Below are positions 5,615-7,797 of a stretch of DNA of 7,797 nucleotides, in pieces. The first letter of the stretch is position 1. Each line of letters opens with the position of its first letter. Location of the stretch: positions 1-7,797 of the forward strand of contig SCVU01000129.1 in NCBI GenBank assembly GCA_004296785.1. Reading direction: 5' to 3'. The notes under the pieces were generated by a model, which made no database searches, was not told the DNA's origin, and was given only the letters and a program-made list of their open reading frames with translations. Both the position numbers and the translations under genes were made by a program. Source of the DNA: Planctomycetota bacterium (GTDB lineage Bacteria > Planctomycetota > UBA1135 > GCA-002686595).

Positions 5615-7797
5615 CGAACGGCTCCGGACTCGCTCGCGCGCACGCGCACCCGCGCGATGCGCAGGTGGGCCTCCGGGCCGCCGGCCTCGATCGCGCACTC
5701 GACGCGCAGCACGCCGCGCGCATCGGCCAGCGCGCGGCTCGTGAACGAGAAGCGCCGCGTCTCGTCGCGGCCGTTGGCGCGGAACAGCGGCACGCGGCCG
5801 AGCTCGGCGCCGTCGAGCAGCACGCGGCCGCCGAGCTCGACGCCGGGTTCGGCGCCGAGCGCGAGCACTTCGAGCTCGACCGCGAGCGCGCTCGCGCCGC
5901 CCGCCTCGACCTCGTACTCGGCCGCGCCGCCGCCGGGGCGCAGCAGCAAGAGATCCGCGCCCTGCTGCACCGTCGCCTCGCTGCGGCGCGCGGCGCCGAC
6001 GCCGGCGACGTCGAGCAGCAGCGCATTCGCGCTGCGCCGGCGCGCGGCGACCAGGCCGCGGTAGCGGAACTCCATCGCGGCCGCGTCGTCCTCGATCGAC
6101 TTGGCGCGCGGGAAGTCGCGCGACAGGCGCGCGCGCAGGGCGGGCTCGACGGCGAAGCGGCGCATCACGGCGGCCAGATCATCGGCATTTCCGGGCTCGA
6201 ACAGCAACCCGTCGACGCCGTCGCGCACGAATTCGGCCATTCCGCCGAGCTTCGACGCGAGCACCGGCGTCTTGGCCATCCACGCCTCGTGGATCGTGAT
6301 CGGCGAGTTCTCGTACCAGATCGACGGCACGACGAGCGCGTCGATCTCGGCGTACACCTCGGACAGCCGCTCGTTGTCGAAGCGACCGCGGAACTCGACG
6401 TCGGCGCCGCTGGCGGCGACCGCCTGCGCGAGCTCGGCGTGGTGCGCATCGCGCGCGGGATCGAAGCTCCCCCACACGCGCAGCACGGCGCGCTCGCCGT
6501 TCAACTGCGCCTTCAGCCGGGCCATCGCGTCGACGAGCACGCGCCCGCCCTTGTACCAGGCCAGCGTGCCGATGAATCCGAAACGCACGCGGCCCTCGGA
6601 GTCGGGCGACTTCGAGAGCGCGCGCAGGTGATCGGTGCGCAGTCCGTTGTCCGAGTACAGGAAGCGGTGCGGGTCGGCCGCGCGGAACAGCGGCGAGTCG
6701 AGCAGCTTGCGGCGCAGGAAACGGCTCGGGCTGATCAGCAGATCCGCGTCGAGGTACGCCGCCGGCACGGCCGCGTGGCGCTCGGCGAGGTGCGCGTATT
6801 CCTCCTGGCCGAGGAACGGCGCGGCGAGCGGCGCGAGCGGGCCCGACAGCGCGCCGAGCTTCTTCGCCAACGGCACGTGCTCGAGCCACTTCTCCTTCAC
6901 GCACAGATAGCAGCCCGCGCCCATGTTGTCGTCGCAGCGCGCGCCGTCGGGCCGGATCATCTGCACGCGCGCGCACAGCGCCCAGTAGTCGTGGCAGTGC
7001 ACGATCGTCGGCAGGCCGAGCTCCTTCGCGACGCGCACGAGCCCGATCGACGTGTGGATCAGGTGCTGGAAGTGCACGAGATCGGGCTTCTCGCGCAGCA
7101 GGATCCCGCGCAGCATCTGCTCGGGCTCGGACTTGGCGAAGCTCTCGCGCAGGTTGCGGTGCGCGAGCCGGTGCACGAAGCGCAGCACGCGCAGCCCCTG
7201 GAACTCGCCCGCGCTGACCGAGAACTCGCGCGGACCGCCGTCGGACTCCGACTGCGCGGCGCCGGTGCGCGCGAGGATCGTCACGCGGTGGCCGCGCGCC
7301 TGCAGCGCCTTCGCGAGCTCGAGCGTGTAGACCTCGGTGCCCGCCCACGTGTCCGGCATGAAGCCGTGCACGACGAACAGGATCGAGAGCTCGCGCTTCG
7401 AGAGCAGCGCGCTGCCCGCGCGGCGCGCCGCGGTCTGGCCGCCCTCGTGCAGGCCGAGGAACGCCGCCTCGCGCAGCGCCGCGAGCTCGCGCTCGAGCGC
7501 GCGCGCGGCCTCGCCCGAGTGTCCGGCGCGCGCGACGGCCGCCGCGTCCTGCGGCGCCAGCCGCTCGCACAGCGTGCGCGCGTCGGAGGCGCTGCCGATG
7601 CAGATCCGATCGAGCCACTCGGCGTTGAAGCGGCCGTCGATGCGCGCGCGCTCGCGCGTCTCCCGCGCGTCGTAGTCGTGGCTGTGCTCGACGGTCGCCG
7701 CGGCGTCGTAGACGACGGTCCAGCCGGCCTCGAGCAGCGCGCGCGCGAGCAGCACGTCCTCGCCGAACCAGGTGCGCGGGAACGGGTACAGCTCCCA
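5611..7797 (-). CDS. multi-domain glycosyltransferase: GT2 C-terminus fused to GT4 and a beta-rich tail (5' end outside window)
   Basis: The frame is open from the right edge to a TGA at 5613-5611 and gives 728 visible residues. Residues 1-66 are the end of a GT2 domain: FPRTWFGEDVLLARALLEAG (6-25, with the ED pair), then EHSHDYDARE (37-46) and RIDGRFNAEW (52-61), as in rhamnosyltransferase-like enzymes. A helical, Ala/Glu/Arg-rich linker runs from about 67 to 135. Residues 136-588 are a full GT4 (GT-B) enzyme. Its glycine loop is FMPDTWAGTEVYTLELAKAL (146-165), HCHDYW lies at 267-272, the phosphate/sugar-binding region FGFIGTLAWYKGG at 406-418, and the E-x7-E motif at E496/E504. Residues about 590-728 are a beta-rich extension. 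The protein probably adds two sugars to one glycan in the cytoplasm. The GTG at 7755 is not a start because it falls inside the GT2 motif. The stop overlaps the next gene by ATGA. Confidence 0.9.
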   Translation of the reverse strand, partial: WELYPFPRTWFGEDVLLARALLEAGWTVVYDAAATVEHSHDYDARETRERARIDGRFNAEWLDRICIGSASDARTLCERLAPQDAAAVARAGHSGEAARALERELAALREAAFLGLHEGGQTAARRAGSALLSKRELSILFVVHGFMPDTWAGTEVYTLELAKALQARGHRVTILARTGAAQSESDGGPREFSVSAGEFQGLRVLRFVHRLAHRNLRESFAKSEPEQMLRGILLREKPDLVHFQHLIHTSIGLVRVAKELGLPTIVHCHDYWALCARVQMIRPDGARCDDNMGAGCYLCVKEKWLEHVPLAKKLGALSGPLAPLAAPFLGQEEYAHLAERHAAVPAAYLDADLLISPSRFLRRKLLDSPLFRAADPHRFLYSDNGLRTDHLRALSKSPDSEGRVRFGFIGTLAWYKGGRVLVDAMARLKAQLNGERAVLRVWGSFDPARDAHHAELAQAVAASGADVEFRGRFDNERLSEVYAEIDALVVPSIWYENSPITIHEAWMAKTPVLASKLGGMAEFVRDGVDGLLFEPGNADDLAAVMRRFAVEPALRARLSRDFPRAKSIEDDAAAMEFRYRGLVAARRRSANALLLDVAGVGAARRSEATVQQGADLLLLRPGGGAAEYEVEAGGASALAVELEVLALGAEPGVELGGRVLLDGAELGRVPLFRANGRDETRRFSFTSRALADARGVLRVECAIEAGGPEAHLRIARVRVRASESGAVR
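5622..5625 (-). promoter_or_regulatory. Shine-Dalgarno site fixing the start of the 420-aa GT2 gene
   Basis: GGAG on the - strand lies seven bases before ATG 5614-5612, inside the last codons of the upstream gene. Together with the ATGA overlap it favours this start over the in-frame codon at 5698 and suggests translational coupling. Confidence 0.65.

Noticed and set aside
5612..5698. A 28-residue N-terminal extension of the 420-aa GT2 protein from an upstream in-frame codon.
   Set aside because: It is Arg/Gly/Pro-rich, overlaps the end of the upstream gene, and loses to the ATGA overlap with GGAG seven bases before ATG 5614.
4301..6064. A 587-residue open frame on the + strand opposite the glycosyltransferases.
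   Set aside because: It is low-complexity Arg/Ala/Val/Leu sequence, exactly antisense to conserved GT2 and GT4 motifs; an artefact of base composition.
7753..7755. GTG as the start of the fused glycosyltransferase gene.
   Set aside because: The frame stays open to the window edge, and the 14 preceding codons complete a conserved GT2 motif ending in GED; the real start lies outside the window.

Overview
The window comes from a very GC-rich bacterial genome. Third codon positions in the real genes are overwhelmingly G or C, so long spurious open frames appear on both strands. A lipoprotein signal with a clear lipobox, nucleotide-sugar-type glycosyltransferases and large exported proteins built from carboxypeptidase-regulatory-like (CpRD) domains suggest an environmental Gram-negative lineage. 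Planctomycetota or Myxococcota fit best, but no marker gene is present and this placement is only an inference.

Layout: one truncated gene lies on the + strand at the left edge, the C-terminal 100 residues of an NfsA/FRP-type nitroreductase (1-303). Everything else is on the - strand and is read from right to left. It starts with a gene cut by the right edge that encodes a GT2 C-terminus fused to a complete GT4 glycosyltransferase and a beta-rich tail (7797-5611). A second GT2 glycosyltransferase follows through an ATGA stop/start overlap (5614-4352). A compact DPM1-like GT2 enzyme comes 31 bases later with a GTG start (4320-3631). After a 64-base gap there is a small lipoprotein (3566-2820). 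After another 74 bases comes a membrane-anchored, 806-residue multi-domain CpRD protein (2745-325), which converges on the nitroreductase gene with only 21 bases between the two stops.

The three glycosyltransferases look like one transcription unit from a cell-surface glycan (O-antigen or exopolysaccharide type) locus. The two exported proteins downstream are paralogs. The 248-residue lipoprotein aligns without a single gap to residues 91-280 of the 806-residue protein, with about 41% identity by hand count. One is lipid-anchored and the other is anchored by an N-terminal transmembrane helix. Whether they are co-transcribed with the glycosyltransferases is not visible. No RNA genes, mobile elements, CRISPR arrays or convincing terminators were seen, and no stretch longer than 75 bases lacks a gene.
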